Assembly: GCF_963664075.1 (NCBI RefSeq)
Contig: NZ_OY760916.1
Coordinates: 779,501-843,500, forward strand
Reading direction: 5' to 3'
From: an uncultured Desulfobulbus sp.
Lineage (GTDB): Bacteria > Desulfobacterota > Desulfobulbia > Desulfobulbales > Desulfobulbaceae
DNA length: 64,000 nucleotides
The notes under the pieces: model-generated
What the model saw: the letters and a program-made list of their open reading frames with translations, nothing else
What the model was told of the DNA's origin: nothing
The model's database searches: none
Part shown: positions 17,645 through 27,139 of the stretch, piece by piece
How the letters are laid out: each line of letters starts with the position of its first letter
How positions within the stretch are numbered: the stretch's first letter is position 1
Translations under genes and position numbers: made by a program

Positions 17645-17904
17645 AAAGCCTCATCTAGATCAACCAAGGTGTTATTGTTAACATCTTGTGCCGATCGCCT
17701 CAATTGCCCCATCATTTCGGCATCAGCAAGAATGTCGATGGTTTCTAAGAATCCCTCAAACTTTTTCATGGACAACATGACTGCTTCGGGGACACCGTTT
17801 TTTGTGATCGCTATGGTGTCGTTGGTGTCGTGAATCTGTCGAACCATATCCAGAAGCTTAGCTTTTGCTTGTGTGATCGGAATAAAGGTCTCTATTGTTT
17901 GCAT
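17641..17904 (-). CDS. Phd/YefM-family antitoxin
   Basis: An 87-residue protein with the Phd/YefM N-terminal DNA-binding fold (FIPITQAKAKLLDMVRQIHDTNDTIAITKNGVPEAVMLSMKKFEGFLETID) and an acidic flexible C-terminus expected to wrap the toxin. It is first in the operon, overlaps the toxin by 4 bp, and has a palindromic operator around its -10 box. Such antitoxins repress their own promoter, and more strongly in complex with the toxin. Confidence 0.88.
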   Translation of the reverse strand: MQTIETFIPITQAKAKLLDMVRQIHDTNDTIAITKNGVPEAVMLSMKKFEGFLETIDILADAEMMGQLRRSAQDVNNNTLVDLDEAF

Positions 17905-17927
17905 GACGTTTCCTCTTTGGCTATTCT

Positions 17928-17963
17928 ATGGTCATTATACTGACCATTTTTGCGTTGCGGCAA
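17928..17963 (-). promoter_or_regulatory. Promoter with embedded palindromic operator of the toxin-antitoxin pair
   Basis: On the minus strand, TTGCCG (17958-17963) and TATAAT (17934-17939) are 18 bp apart. The -10 box sits inside ATGGTCAGTATAATGACCAT (17928-17947), whose 7-bp arms ATGGTCA/TGACCAT are perfect. Antitoxin binding there would block polymerase. Confidence 0.7.
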
Positions 17964-18263
17964 GAATTGTGGGTGGAATATTGATCAATGAGAGCGCTTT
18001 TTTACCTCAAATGGCGAGAAACTGGTCATGCCCGCGCCTAAAGCTACCCAACACAGAAAAAAGTGTCAGGCTTACAGGGAAACATGTCACCTGGGAGCCT
18101 TTTTCCCCGTAGTCCTCTTTATGCTCTTGCTGGATACATGGTAAAATTATATCCTGAATCCGTGAGCGTTCATCAGTGCGTCAGTTTCGCCGTTTGTGAC
18201 ATGTCGATTAAAGTAAACTTTATCGGGGGGTTACAGATAATGAGGTGGCGTGCATGCAGGGTG

Positions 18264-18368
18264 CCCAAAGGGCGGCGGGTGAGACTGAACAATATCTAAA
18301 TTTGATAAAAATTGTCGTCTGATTAGAAAGATACGTCGATCAGCGACCACCCGTCGCCACGGATTCAT
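18264..18368. repeat. Inverted-repeat element H3, copy 2
   Basis: GGCGGCGGGTG (18271-18281) and CACCCGTCGCC are inverted arms around an A/T-rich centre (AATTTGATAAAAATT, GATCAGCGACC). It matches 7431-7531. The rest of 17964-18442 holds no supported gene; CCTGAATCCGTGAGCGTTCA near 18153 is a related fragment. Confidence 0.7.
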
Positions 18369-18442
18369 ACAAGGTATATCTTTATTGTGCATAGTAGGTG
18401 AGTCGCCAGGAGTCTGGATTATAACTGTTCCAACGCAATATC

Positions 18443-18736
18443 ATGAAATCAAAGAACAAAGATACACGCTCTGTCCATGACGGTCTTGAATTGAATCAGG
18501 CCCTTTTTTGGGATGTCGAATACACCTCCTTAGATTTCAATGAACATAGCCGGTTTATTATAGAACGAGTTGTTTCCAGAGGAGATCTTGCCGATTGGGA
18601 TGTACTCAAAAAAGTTTATGGTAAAGAGAAGATTAAAAAAGAGGTTGTCCTTATTCGATCGCTTGACCCTAAGACCGTCAATTTTTTGAGTGTTTATTTT
18701 CAGATAGCAAGAAAGGATTTTAAGTGCTGCAGTTAA
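18443..18736 (+). CDS. Small protein preceding AbiEii-like nucleotidyltransferase (putative antitoxin)
   Basis: A 97-residue protein, MKSKNKDTRSVHDGLELNQALFWDVEY and onward, with FIIERVVSRGDLADWDVLKKVYG. It resembles the short DUF6922-type proteins commonly encoded just before AbiEii-like nucleotidyltransferases, and is a candidate antitoxin on context. It overlaps the next gene by 13 bp, so translation is coupled. No catalytic motif is visible. The family attribution is from memory of similar neighbourhoods. Confidence 0.6.
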   Translation: MKSKNKDTRSVHDGLELNQALFWDVEYTSLDFNEHSRFIIERVVSRGDLADWDVLKKVYGKEKIKKEVVLIRSLDPKTVNFLSVYFQIARKDFKCCS

Positions 18737-19347
18737 AGACTGTCCATAAAGACACCTTTTCGTTACTCCAAGAATTATCATCCCACGAGGCTTTGAATTC
18801 TTTTGCGCTGGCTGGAGGCACGGCACTGGCGTTACATTTGGGGCACAGAGTATCCATTGACCTGGATTTTTTTACCGAACAGACTTTTGATAGCTTGTCA
18901 CTCTTCGAGGTGCTTGGAGAGTCTTTTATTCTTGAGAATTGTTCAATGACTACCAATTCTTTGTCGTGCTTTGTCAATTGGCGTGGCGTATCTGTGAAAG
19001 TGGATTTGATGCGGCATAACTATCCACGGCTGCGTCCTTGGTTAAATGTGTCCGGAATATGTTTATTTGCTCTTGAAGACATAGCGGCGATGAAACTAAA
19101 CGCCATCGCCAACCGGGGAGCTAAAAAAGATTTTTACGACATTCATGCCCTGTTAACGTGTTTCTCTTTGAAGGATATACTCGGGTTTTTTGAGAAAAAA
19201 TACGAAAGATTGAATAGTTTTACAGTGACAAAAAGTCTGGCTTATTTCGATGATGCCCAGAAAGACCCCGATCCATTAAGCTTGGTATCTACCTCCTGGT
19301 CGCAAATACAGGCAGATCTTGAAAAGTTGCTGCGAGATACGGCTTGA
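18724..19347 (+). CDS. AbiEii/AbiGii-like nucleotidyltransferase (putative toxin)
   Basis: A 207-residue protein starting with GTG. The polymerase-beta-type nucleotidyltransferase signature is clear: FALAGGTALALHLGHRVSIDLDFFT supplies the GG and the two metal-binding Asp residues (DLD), and a third acidic position follows in VSVKVDLM. The ALEDIAAMKLNAIANRGAKKDFYDIHAL block is characteristic of the AbiEii/MenT group. Known relatives act as toxins by transferring nucleotides to tRNA or other targets, some in phage abortive infection. With the overlapping upstream gene this forms a probable type IV-like toxin-antitoxin or defence pair. The low G+C of both genes relative to neighbours suggests acquisition. 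Confidence 0.85.
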   Translation: MLQLKTVHKDTFSLLQELSSHEALNSFALAGGTALALHLGHRVSIDLDFFTEQTFDSLSLFEVLGESFILENCSMTTNSLSCFVNWRGVSVKVDLMRHNYPRLRPWLNVSGICLFALEDIAAMKLNAIANRGAKKDFYDIHALLTCFSLKDILGFFEKKYERLNSFTVTKSLAYFDDAQKDPDPLSLVSTSWSQIQADLEKLLRDTA

Positions 19348-19388
19348 GGGAATCAATTTTCACACATCTTCCATGCAGCCACCAAGGA

Positions 19389-19965
19389 ACCTGTAGGAGC
19401 CGGGCCATGCCCGCGACCCAAATCACGTTGGAGCAAAAAACAGGATCCAGCCTTTGCTGGCAAGAGCATCCGAATCATATGGAATGCCAAACTACATTAC
19501 GAAATCTCGCTAAGATCTCCCTCTGAGCTCGAAAGGACGGAAGGCGGGAAACATTTCCTAAAAAAAGCTATTCCCGGACAGATCGGTACACCAATAATCT
19601 TACCCCACCAAGATCCAGCACAACCAGTCTCCGTCATCCCGAACGAAGAGAGGGATCTCTGACATTACTACAGATTTCTCCCCCTAGTCGAAATGACGGC
19701 CCGGGAAGGCACGACTGAAAACGGAAAGTCTTCTGCAACTCCAAACGTTCGCCTTCAGCACCCCTTGGCTCTAGAATGTGAAAAATACAAGTTCAGCCCA
19801 AATCCAATAACACCAAATACACATCAATCACTACCAGCCTCCGTTATCCCGAACGAACGTGAGGGAGCTCTCTGTTAACAATGTGAAATGCTCCCTGGTA
19901 CCTTAGCCAGCACTGAAGTTTGCCCCAACCGTCATTCCGAATGTATGTGAGGAATCTCGTCATTA
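19389..19965. repeat. Repeat cluster between AbiEii-like gene and LysR gene
   Basis: A REP-like palindrome CTGTAGGAGCCGGGCCATGC at 19390-19418. One full 157-type unit on the opposite strand lies at 19548-19697 (CCTAAAAAAAGCTATTCCCG, then GTCATCCCGAACGAAGAGAG, then AGATTTCTCC and TCGAAATGACGG). Further halves occur at 19845-19880 and 19930-19960. No gene is supported in 19348-19991. Confidence 0.75.
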
Positions 19966-19991
19966 AAAAAACTCCATAAAGTATCAAAACC

Positions 19992-20852
19992 ATGGATACC
20001 AACACCCTCCAAGCCTTTTTAGCCGTTGCCCAAACCAGCTCTTTTTCTCTGGCGGCCCAGCAACTCTTTCTCACGCAACCCGCGGTCAGCAAACGTATAG
20101 CGGCCCTGGAAGATGAGCTTTCCACCAAACTCTTTGAACGGCTCAGCAAACGCGTGCTGCTCACAGAAGCGGGCAGGGTGCTCCTGCCTCAAGCTGAGCA
20201 TATTGTCCAACAGATGTCGAATTGCAAACAGACTATTGCCGATCTCTCCGGAGAAGTCAGTGGTGTACTCCAACTGGCCACAAGCCATCACATCGGCCTG
20301 CATCGATTGCCACCCTATTTGCGCAAGTACAGTATGCAGTACCCACGGGTGGAATTCGCGCTGCAGTTTATGGATTCTGAAAGTGGCTGTGCAGCGGTTG
20401 CTGCCGGGACCATCGAGGTGGCAGTGGTAACCCTGCCTCAGGTACGATCGGGAAAATTTAAGATCCAAAAAATCTGGGACGACCCGTTGCAGGTCATGGT
20501 GGGGAAGAGTCATCACCTGGCTGAAACAATGGACTGCGACGAGTTGGAACAGTATCCGGCGATACTCCCGGAAAAGGGCACAGAGACCCGTCGCCTCATA
20601 GAGTCTTCACTTGTAGCGGCAGGTATGTCACTGCGAACAAGCATTGAAACCAATTATCTGGAGACCATTCGTATTCTCGTTATGTCTGGGCTTGGTTGGA
20701 GTGTTTTGCCCATGAGTATGCATAATGAGGAACTCATCTGCGTGCCAACGCCAACCGTTATCTTTGAACGACAATTAGGTCTCATCACAAGGGCAGGTGG
20801 GGCGCTCTCCCGTGCGGCCCAAGCATTTTCCACGTTACTCACGAATTCTTGA
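19992..20852 (+). CDS. LysR-family transcriptional regulator
   Basis: A 286-residue regulator. The N-terminal winged helix-turn-helix is textbook (TLQAFLAVAQTSSFSLAAQQLFLTQPAVSKRIAALEDELSTKLFERLSKRVLLTEAGRVLLPQA, residues about 5-70). A linker helix and a periplasmic-binding-like effector domain follow (LQLATSHHIGLHRLP ... VTLPQVRSGKF ... GLGWSVLPMSM). The effector is unknown. Its decayed paralogue lies divergent from leuC, so this copy may be the surviving regulator of leucine biosynthesis acting from a distance. That is inference. The gene stands alone among repeats. Confidence 0.93.
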   Translation: MDTNTLQAFLAVAQTSSFSLAAQQLFLTQPAVSKRIAALEDELSTKLFERLSKRVLLTEAGRVLLPQAEHIVQQMSNCKQTIADLSGEVSGVLQLATSHHIGLHRLPPYLRKYSMQYPRVEFALQFMDSESGCAAVAAGTIEVAVVTLPQVRSGKFKIQKIWDDPLQVMVGKSHHLAETMDCDELEQYPAILPEKGTETRRLIESSLVAAGMSLRTSIETNYLETIRILVMSGLGWSVLPMSMHNEELICVPTPTVIFERQLGLITRAGGALSRAAQAFSTLLTNS

Positions 20853-21093
20853 TGCCCCACACCCTACAGCGCAAATTTTGTTGTCCAAGGGAATGTACGA
20901 ACGTGCTGTCGAATACGAACCGATGTCGCGATCAAGGCTCGCCCCTACCTCCTTGCCTTCTGTGAATTTCCGTGTGGTTCATTCTCCATCGCGCACCCCA
21001 AGCCCCGGCACCATACAAACACCCCAGCAGCCACCCCGAACCTGTAGGAGCCGGGCCATGCCCGCGACCGAACCTACCCTTAACTATTCACTG
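20853..21093. repeat. Repeat-containing spacer with REP-like element
   Basis: CTGTAGGAGCCGGGCCATGC at 21044-21070 is a REP-like palindrome identical over most of its length to that at 19390. The rest shows no gene. Confidence 0.6.
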
Positions 21094-21169
21094 TTGGGGT
21101 TCGTACCTCACCGCCAACCTACCTTCCACCCGGGATTATGGTAGGTTGGCGGTGAGGTACGAGCCCCAA
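21094..21169. repeat. Complete H2 hairpin directly before the group II intron
   Basis: Arms of 30 bp, 21094-21123 (TTGGGGTTCGTACCTCACCG and onward) and 21140-21169, pair with one G-U wobble around a 16-base loop. The group II intron begins at the next base. Confidence 0.9.
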
Positions 21170-21796
21170 GTGCGACCGGCATGGTCACGAACTAACTGGT
21201 GCAAGTCCAGTGATAGCCCTGAAAGGAGGGAATATGTAGGCGAAGGCAAGGGTGTCCGAAGAAACTCTGCAGATCTGCCCGAGGAGGGAATCCACGGTGA
21301 AGTGGAGCCAATGAGGAATCTGAAGGAAGCCGTAGACAAATTTGCCGCCTAAACTCGGTGTGAACCTCTGGTAGGCTTTGCAGGAGGGTGAGGTACCTTG
21401 GACTACTTAAACCCTATATCCTTTCCGTATCCCTGCAGGGTAGAGGAGGTAGGCAGGCAAAGAAAGTGCGTGATCTTATCCGGTGAAGGGCCGTCTGTAT
21501 ACCGGGCTGGTTGTAACTGCGACAGCCATGCCCTAAGCGCAGTAGCAATGCTGACGTTAGGGACAGAGGGCCTGCAGATGAAGCCGTAGTAGGCGTAAAA
21601 CCTGTAGCCGATGAGGATGCGGTGACGTATCTGAGGGTAAAACTATGGGAAAGCGACAGGGATGTTGGAGCCGAAGGGCGGAACATGTGAGAAGGAATAG
21701 AGTCTCAGAATAGTGGTAGCTCTGAGTCCAGCCATAGGAGTTTTCTTCGAAGGGAAGACGTAGATATTCTGCTGGTTTGGAAGGAGATGCGGGACG

Positions 21797-23140
21797 ATGA
21801 CGAAGTTACCCCAAACGCAAGACAAAATGAGACAAAAGAACCTGTTCACTGATGAATGGAGCCTCTTTGAGAAACTCTGTAACCTGAACATGTTGGAGAC
21901 AGGTTTTAAGGCGGTGAAAAGGAATGGAGGTAAACCCGGCGTAGACGGAGTGAGCATCCAAGAGTTTGAGCAACGCCTAGAAGAGGAGTTAATGCAGCTT
22001 AAGTCAGAACTAGTAAGCTGGAATTATCAACCAAATCCGGTTCGCCGGGTGGAAATTCCTAAACCCGGGAAACGAGGAAAAATGCGTTTTCTTGGAGTGC
22101 CTTGCACACGTGACAGGGTGGTCCAGGCGACGTTGAAGAATCTTCTTGAGCCGATACTTGATCTTACCTTCTCAGACCATAGTTACGGGTTTCGCCCCGG
22201 GTTTGGTCAACGCGAGGCAGTGAATTCAGCCCAGCGTATAGTGAATGAGGGGAAAGAGCATGTAGTCGATATAGATCTGTCGAAATTCTTTGACAGGGTG
22301 AACCACGATCGTCTTATGCATCTGCTCAAAGTTCATATTGATGATAAACGAATACTTCGTCTTATCGGTATGACATTGAGGAGCGGTGTGATGAAAGACG
22401 GTTTGCTAAGCCCCACCGAAGAAGGAACTCCTCAAGGAAGCCCTCTAAGTCCGCTGTTGAGTAATGTAGTACTGGACGAGTTGGACAAGGAGCTTGAACG
22501 ACGCGGGTTGGAGTTTTGCCGTTTTACTGATGACTGTAATATTTTCGTTCGGACGCCTAAGGCAGCGGAACGAGTAATGAACAGCATTAGCAAATTTATC
22601 GAAGGTAAACTCCGGTTAAAAATCAACCAGGCCAAAAGTAAGATCGGTCGGTCTGGAGAAGTGAAATTTCTCGGTATGACCATTATGGATGGCGCGACTG
22701 TCATATCATCGCAATCGATGAAGCGAGCTATGCAGAAGGTCAAAGAGTTGACGCCGCGTGGGACGCATTAGTCGCTGGTAGTGACGATGAAACGAGTGAA
22801 TCGTTGGTATATTGGGTGGTCCGGCTATTATTGCATGACCCAATACCCATCCCAACTTCGTGTCATCGAAGCGCATATACGAAGGAGGCTTCGGTCCCGA
22901 ATAGTAGACCAGCAAAAGAAGCGTCGCAATTTATTCAAGCACCTAACTAAGCGAGGGGTATCGTCAGGAATGGCCAGTCAAGTGTTCTGTAATGACGGCC
23001 GTTGGGTCTTGTCCAACTGTTTTGCTTTGATAAAAGGATACCCAGTCCGCTGGTTTATCGACGTAGCAGGGCAATGGATAAGATCAGAAGATCAGCAACG
23101 ACATTGGTTTCCAATTGATATGTGGATAAAAGTCACATGA
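21797..23140 (+). pseudogene. Group II intron reverse transcriptase/maturase with in-frame amber codon
   Basis: The first segment (324 residues, to TAG at 22769-22771) holds reverse transcriptase blocks: RRVEIPKPGKRGKMRFLGVP, FSDHSYGFRPGFGQREAV, VVDIDLSKFFDRVNHD, EEGTPQGSPLSPLLSNVVLDELD, and the catalytic box FTDD where YADD is usual. The same frame continues past the TAG with SLVVTMKRVNRWYIGWSGYY, AHIRRRLRSRIVDQQKKRRNLF and the C-terminal thumb/maturase region to 23140. Relatives generally have a Gln after PRGTH at this point, so CAG to TAG is the simplest explanation. No HNH endonuclease domain is visible. Unless the amber is read through, the maturase is split between palm and thumb domains and the intron would be immobile without help. 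Confidence 0.88.
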
Positions 23141-23141
23141 T

Positions 23142-23209
23142 GAGCCGTGTACGGACCCGTACGCACGGTTCTGTGGGCAGACGGGAGCTTCGGCTCCCTC
23201 TGACCCGAT
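23142..23209 (+). ncRNA. Group II intron domains V and VI
   Basis: Domain V: GAGCCGTGTACGG pairs with the downstream CACGGTTC region, with an internal GTAC-containing hairpin. Domain VI: the GGGAGC/GCTCCC stem with a TTCG loop and a CTGACCCGAT tail. Confidence 0.85.
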
Positions 23210-23538
23210 CAAATACAAGGAATTATTTTTTACTCAAGGGATAATGTCTCATTATTCTGCACGCGCCTTTTGGTGGAAACGTATCCCCACAGCACTATCA
23301 CAAAAATCTATCCGTTAAATAGAACACTGCAAGAAATTGGTGAACCCTTTGAGCAACATCTGTACAATACTCCTCAGGGTAAACGTTGCTTGAACCAATC
23401 ATCGAATCGATATTCGGAAATTCCTGTGTAATAGTACTCTTATCCGGAAAAAAGGGTTCTGTTTAAATAAATGTCCTTCATTGTGACATGTGTATCCTTA
23501 AATTCTTGCGAATCGATAGGCGTTTACCAAAAAAAAGG
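23210..23538. other. Spacer between intron and IS66 copy A, no gene seen
   Basis: About 330 A/T-rich bases with no supported frame, repeat family or RNA. It is the left neighbour of an IS66 copy that lacks a target duplication, so its original right-hand neighbour may be elsewhere. Confidence 0.5.
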
Positions 23539-25230
23539 GTAACTACTCACCCCTATTCTTCGGCATCAGGCAGAGTTCCTGCCAGTGCCAACTGGATAGC
23601 GACAAGAGGATTGATCCCCTGGCTTGCCATGGTCTGCAGGTAACTTGAAATCCTGCAGTAAGCCTGGGCATATTGTTTCCGTCGAAAACAACCGGATATT
23701 TTCTGTTTTACCTTAGCCATGCGAAGATCCCTTTCCGCCCTGTTGTTGGTGAACGGCACATGTGGTTCTTTGGCAAAAAGCAAGACTGCCGCCTCATGCT
23801 TTTGTAATCGCTCCCAAAGATTGTGCGCATCGGATTTGGCTATCCTGCCGCGCTTCCCTTGGGGTTTCGGAGGGATCTTGGGCAACTCCTTGCTGCCACG
23901 CGTAAGGATATTACGGTAGCGCTTCTGCAGGTTGGCATACTCCCGTTCGGTAAGACATTTTTCCGGACGTTGAGCCACCGTACGACACGTTTGCTGGAGC
24001 ACCGCTTTTAGATTGCGGGCCCACCGGTATTGGTTAGAGTCAACGACAAACGTCAACTCTCGCAAAAGGTGCGAGCCGCAAAGTCCGTGACCGCAATGGT
24101 CGTAGGATAAATATGATGCCCAGCAATCATGGATGATCACCCCGCCATACCGAGGGATGATATTCAATCCTTCGATTGCCTCCTTGCCCCGCTTTCGATG
24201 CAGTACTTTCAGGGTTGTTTCGCCGGAAGAATAGACGTGAATCCAGTGATTCTTCCCTTCAACCCGAAACGAGGTTTCATCCACATGCAGGGATGGAGCC
24301 TGCAGCAGCCTATCAATAGCTCTGGATTCCCATGCTTCGAGTGATTGGTACAAGCGCAAAACAAATTTGAGCAGGCTGGCCTCGGAGATTACGCTACCGA
24401 TCATGGCTGTTATCTGTTTTTGAACCCGGTTTAAAGCGACCATCTGGCTGATAACCAAATGAATGGCAAACGCTTTAAGCCCATTGCCGTACTGCAGCTT
24501 ACCCGGCATATCGTCAGGAAAACGCCCCTTGACTGTTGCTTCACAATTGGGGCATTGCTTTATTTCTGCGTCAATGTGCTCGACAACTTTTTCAAAAACG
24601 ATGTCGATTTTTGTCCGACGTTCATGCCCCTGGCATGCAACGCTATCCAGCACCATTCCGCAGATATCACACACCTCGACCTGAGCAGTGGTGACCGATT
24701 CTTTGACGCGTGTATTGCCAACCCGCCCATTGACTTGTTTCCCCCTGCCGGTAGTGGTGCAGTGCTTGGTAGCGGTTTCGTCTTTCTCGGTTTGCGAAGA
24801 AGGAATGCTCGAGTTTTTGTTTCCCTTGCGCGTTGTCTTCTCAAGAAAGATAGAGAGTATCAACTCGACGACAACCAGCAGGCTGTTGACCAGGACCCGT
24901 ATCTCAGAGGAAACTTTGCCGGTGGAACAAAGCTGTTCAAATTCCTGTTTAAGGAGATCGACTTCTTCGCGGACCCTTATTTTATTTACTGTTCCCATGG
25001 GGTTACTATACCATGGCTTTTTTCGACCTCCTGTGTGCCCCTGAGTTGAACGATTGAGCGCTATCGCATCTGTTTGCTATCGGAACGCAATATTGGAACG
25101 ATTTAGAGACGACCAAGCGCGTTGATGGGCATTTTTGTTGACAGTCCTGGCTATTGGAAAAAATTTCAGTAAAAACCTGTCAAGTTATTTATTTGGCTTT
25201 GAGCTTTTTTTAGAGGGGGTGAGTAGTTAC
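23539..25230 (-). mobile_element. IS66-family (ISBst12-like) element, copy A
   Basis: A 1692-bp element bounded by GTAACTACTCAC inverted ends. The 8-bp flanks (AAAAAAGG and AAGATATG) do not match, so this copy probably took part in a rearrangement after insertion. Confidence 0.93.
23553..24998 (-). CDS. IS66-family transposase, copy A
   Basis: A 481-residue single-ORF transposase of the ISBst12-like branch, without tnpA/tnpB companions. Features: an N-terminal helical segment with a low-complexity linker (SSIPSSQTEKDE); a zinc-ribbon-like pair of CxxC motifs (CDICGMV and CPNCEA); a DDE domain with HVDETSFRVEG, IIHDCWASYL and an acidic residue in NNRAERDLRMAKVKQKISG; and a C-terminal IS66 tail. 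It differs from copy C at only a few residues (QKQITAMI here versus QKQIAAMI), so these two are the closest pair. Confidence 0.95.
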   Translation of the reverse strand: MGTVNKIRVREEVDLLKQEFEQLCSTGKVSSEIRVLVNSLLVVVELILSIFLEKTTRKGNKNSSIPSSQTEKDETATKHCTTTGRGKQVNGRVGNTRVKESVTTAQVEVCDICGMVLDSVACQGHERRTKIDIVFEKVVEHIDAEIKQCPNCEATVKGRFPDDMPGKLQYGNGLKAFAIHLVISQMVALNRVQKQITAMIGSVISEASLLKFVLRLYQSLEAWESRAIDRLLQAPSLHVDETSFRVEGKNHWIHVYSSGETTLKVLHRKRGKEAIEGLNIIPRYGGVIIHDCWASYLSYDHCGHGLCGSHLLRELTFVVDSNQYRWARNLKAVLQQTCRTVAQRPEKCLTEREYANLQKRYRNILTRGSKELPKIPPKPQGKRGRIAKSDAHNLWERLQKHEAAVLLFAKEPHVPFTNNRAERDLRMAKVKQKISGCFRRKQYAQAYCRISSYLQTMASQGINPLVAIQLALAGTLPDAEE

Positions 25231-25473
25231 AAGATATGTTTAACTTGCTGAAATTAAACAATATAGATATTCTTCGAATTATTAGTCAGGTGGCTTGATT
25301 ACAAGCAGGAGAGAAAAGAAAGGTGCTGTCGCTTAAATGCGTCGCTGGGAAAAATATACGAGTTTATTCAAGTGATTATATAGTATTGTGAATTTTTCTT
25401 ACTATGCAGCCCATCAATTGCTTCGGCTGGGCCGAAATAGTTAAGTTCTAATTTCCTCAGGAGGGAGAAATGA
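25231..25473. other. A/T-rich junction between IS66 copy A and a truncated polymerase gene
   Basis: No gene or repeat is recognised. The polymerase frame opens only after a TGA at 25471-25473, so the gene's N-terminal half was replaced by this sequence. Confidence 0.45.
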
Positions 25474-27139
25474 AAATTTATCTCTGCCGCGATTTTGCTC
25501 AGCCAGTCGCGCAGCGGTGCGAGCGTGGCCCTGGTGGTCACCTTGGTCATGACCTTGAGCTGCCGCAAAATATTTCGCCTTCATCGTACCAGTCCGGCCC
25601 TTTTTGCCCTGGCCGCCCTGCTGGTGGTGCTGCTCATTGGCCGTGCCGGCTTTGATACCATTGATGCCCGTTTTGGCCAAACCATCGACGAGCAGGGGCT
25701 CTCTGAAAACGGCAAGACTCTGTCCGGCAGGGCCTCCGCCTGGCAAGATTGTTTGCAACTTATTGCCGATTTTACCCTGACGGGTTCCGGTGCAGGCACC
25801 TTTTACGCCATCTTTCCCAGCTACCAGACAAATGTTGGTGCTACCCGCATGCGCCAGGCTCATAACGAGTATCTCGAACTGGCAACCGATCAGGGCCTGA
25901 TTGCCAGCCTGGCCGTGGGCCTGTTTTTTCTGGTCTTTTTTCGGAAAAATTATCGCATGTTCCGTGTGCGCAAAGATGGCTATGCCAAGCACGTGTACAT
26001 TGGCAGCCTGGCCGGGCTTGTGGCTCTTTTACTCCATAGTATTACCGATTACCAGTTCCGCCAGACCATGGCGATTCCGCTATATTTTTTCGTGCTTATG
26101 GGCATTAACACGGCCGCTATCCATGGCCGCAGAGATACCGCCGCCAGTGGTCCCAGCCTGCTGAAAACCTACCGACCTCAGAGTTGGCTTATTTTTGCCG
26201 GCAGCAGCTGCCTTGTTGTTTTAACCATCGGGGCGGCTATTTATTCCCTTGGGGTCATGCAGGCCCTTTCCACCGTGCGCATGGGCGATGGTTAGCAGAT
26301 GGACCTGCTTGCTATCTCGGCCAACGAAGATAAAACAACCCTGGCAGAACAGCGGCAAAAGACCCTGCGTGCCTCCCTCTACGATCCCTTTAACCCCCTG
26401 TATAAAACAACGTCAGCTTATATCGCCGACCGGCTGGATCTCGTGGATGAGGCCGAGCAGGAATACCCCCAGGCTCTGCTTCTGGAGCCTGTCAATGCAG
26501 ATACCCTCCAGCAGTTTGGCACCTTTCTTTCCACCATCGAAGGGGGGCGAGGTCGAGGCAGATCGCCTGCTGCAGGCATCGATTACGCGTGAACAAAGCG
26601 CTAAAAAACAGCGCTTGTTTTATGTTTACTGGCTGTTTGGGCAGGGCAAGCTGGCCAATGGTATCCAGCAGGCCAGAGATTTGCTCAGTACTTATCCTGA
26701 ACTTGCTCGGCCCTATATAGCGATGATGGATGCCAACGCGGACTTCCAGAAATTGATCCCGCAAACCCTGCCGGAACGGGTGCAGCCCTACCTGGCCTAT
26801 GCACATCTTCTGGTGAAGAGAGGCAACACGGATGAGGCCGCTTCGTACTACAACCTAGCTTTGAGTTGTATTGATCGAGAGGAACAGGTTCACCCCGAAT
26901 ATTTTAATCAACCGCTCCATTTCTTTCGCAGACAAAAGGATGATGACAGCACCTTTGCCGTGCTGAAAATGGCGGTCAACCGACTCCCCAATGACTTCGG
27001 TTTTCACCTCATGCTCGGCGATTACTATGTTCGTCAGGGGCTCAATCAAAAAGCACTGGAAGAATACCGGGCCGCACAGTCGATTAATCCGATTGATCAG
27101 CGCCTGCAGCAGCGAATGGAGAATCTTTTGCTTGAGTGA
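25474..27139 (+). pseudogene. Wzy/O-antigen ligase-like polymerase with TPR tail, broken three ways
   Basis: The frame opens as KFISAAILLSQSRSGASVAL, in the middle of a Wzy_C-type membrane domain. It continues through SGRASAWQDCLQLI, GSGAGTFYAIFPSYQ, RQAHNEYLELATDQGLIA and several hydrophobic segments. It is interrupted by an in-frame TAG at 26293-26295. It also has a +1 frameshift in a G-tract at 26542-26547 (GAAGGGGGGCGAG reads correctly with five G). The remainder to 27139 is tetratricopeptide-like (NTDEAASYYNLALSCI, QGLNQKALEEYRAAQSINP). Intact relatives polymerise or ligate O-antigen or exopolysaccharide repeat units at the inner membrane. The N-terminal half is missing. With gmd and fcl 7-9 kb away it marks a dismantled polysaccharide locus. 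Confidence 0.85.

Larger units (their letters stand above)
21170..23209 (+). mobile_element. Group II intron
   Basis: The 5' boundary GTGCGACC at 21170 matches the usual GUGYG start. A reverse transcriptase frame lies in domain IV, and domain V (GAGCCGTGTACGG ... GTACGCACGGTTCTGTGGG) begins at 23142. A domain VI hairpin (GGGAGCTTCGGCTCCC) ends near CCCGAT at about 23209. The length is about 2.04 kb. Insertion immediately downstream of a stable hairpin is the site preference known for class C introns, but the class was not established here. The element reads on the plus strand and interrupts only repeat DNA. Confidence 0.9.

Noticed and set aside
24459..25049. 196-codon frame antisense to the IS66 transposase, repeated with each IS66 copy
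   Set aside because: A shadow of the transposase frame, conserved only because the element is; no ribosome binding site or recognised motifs.
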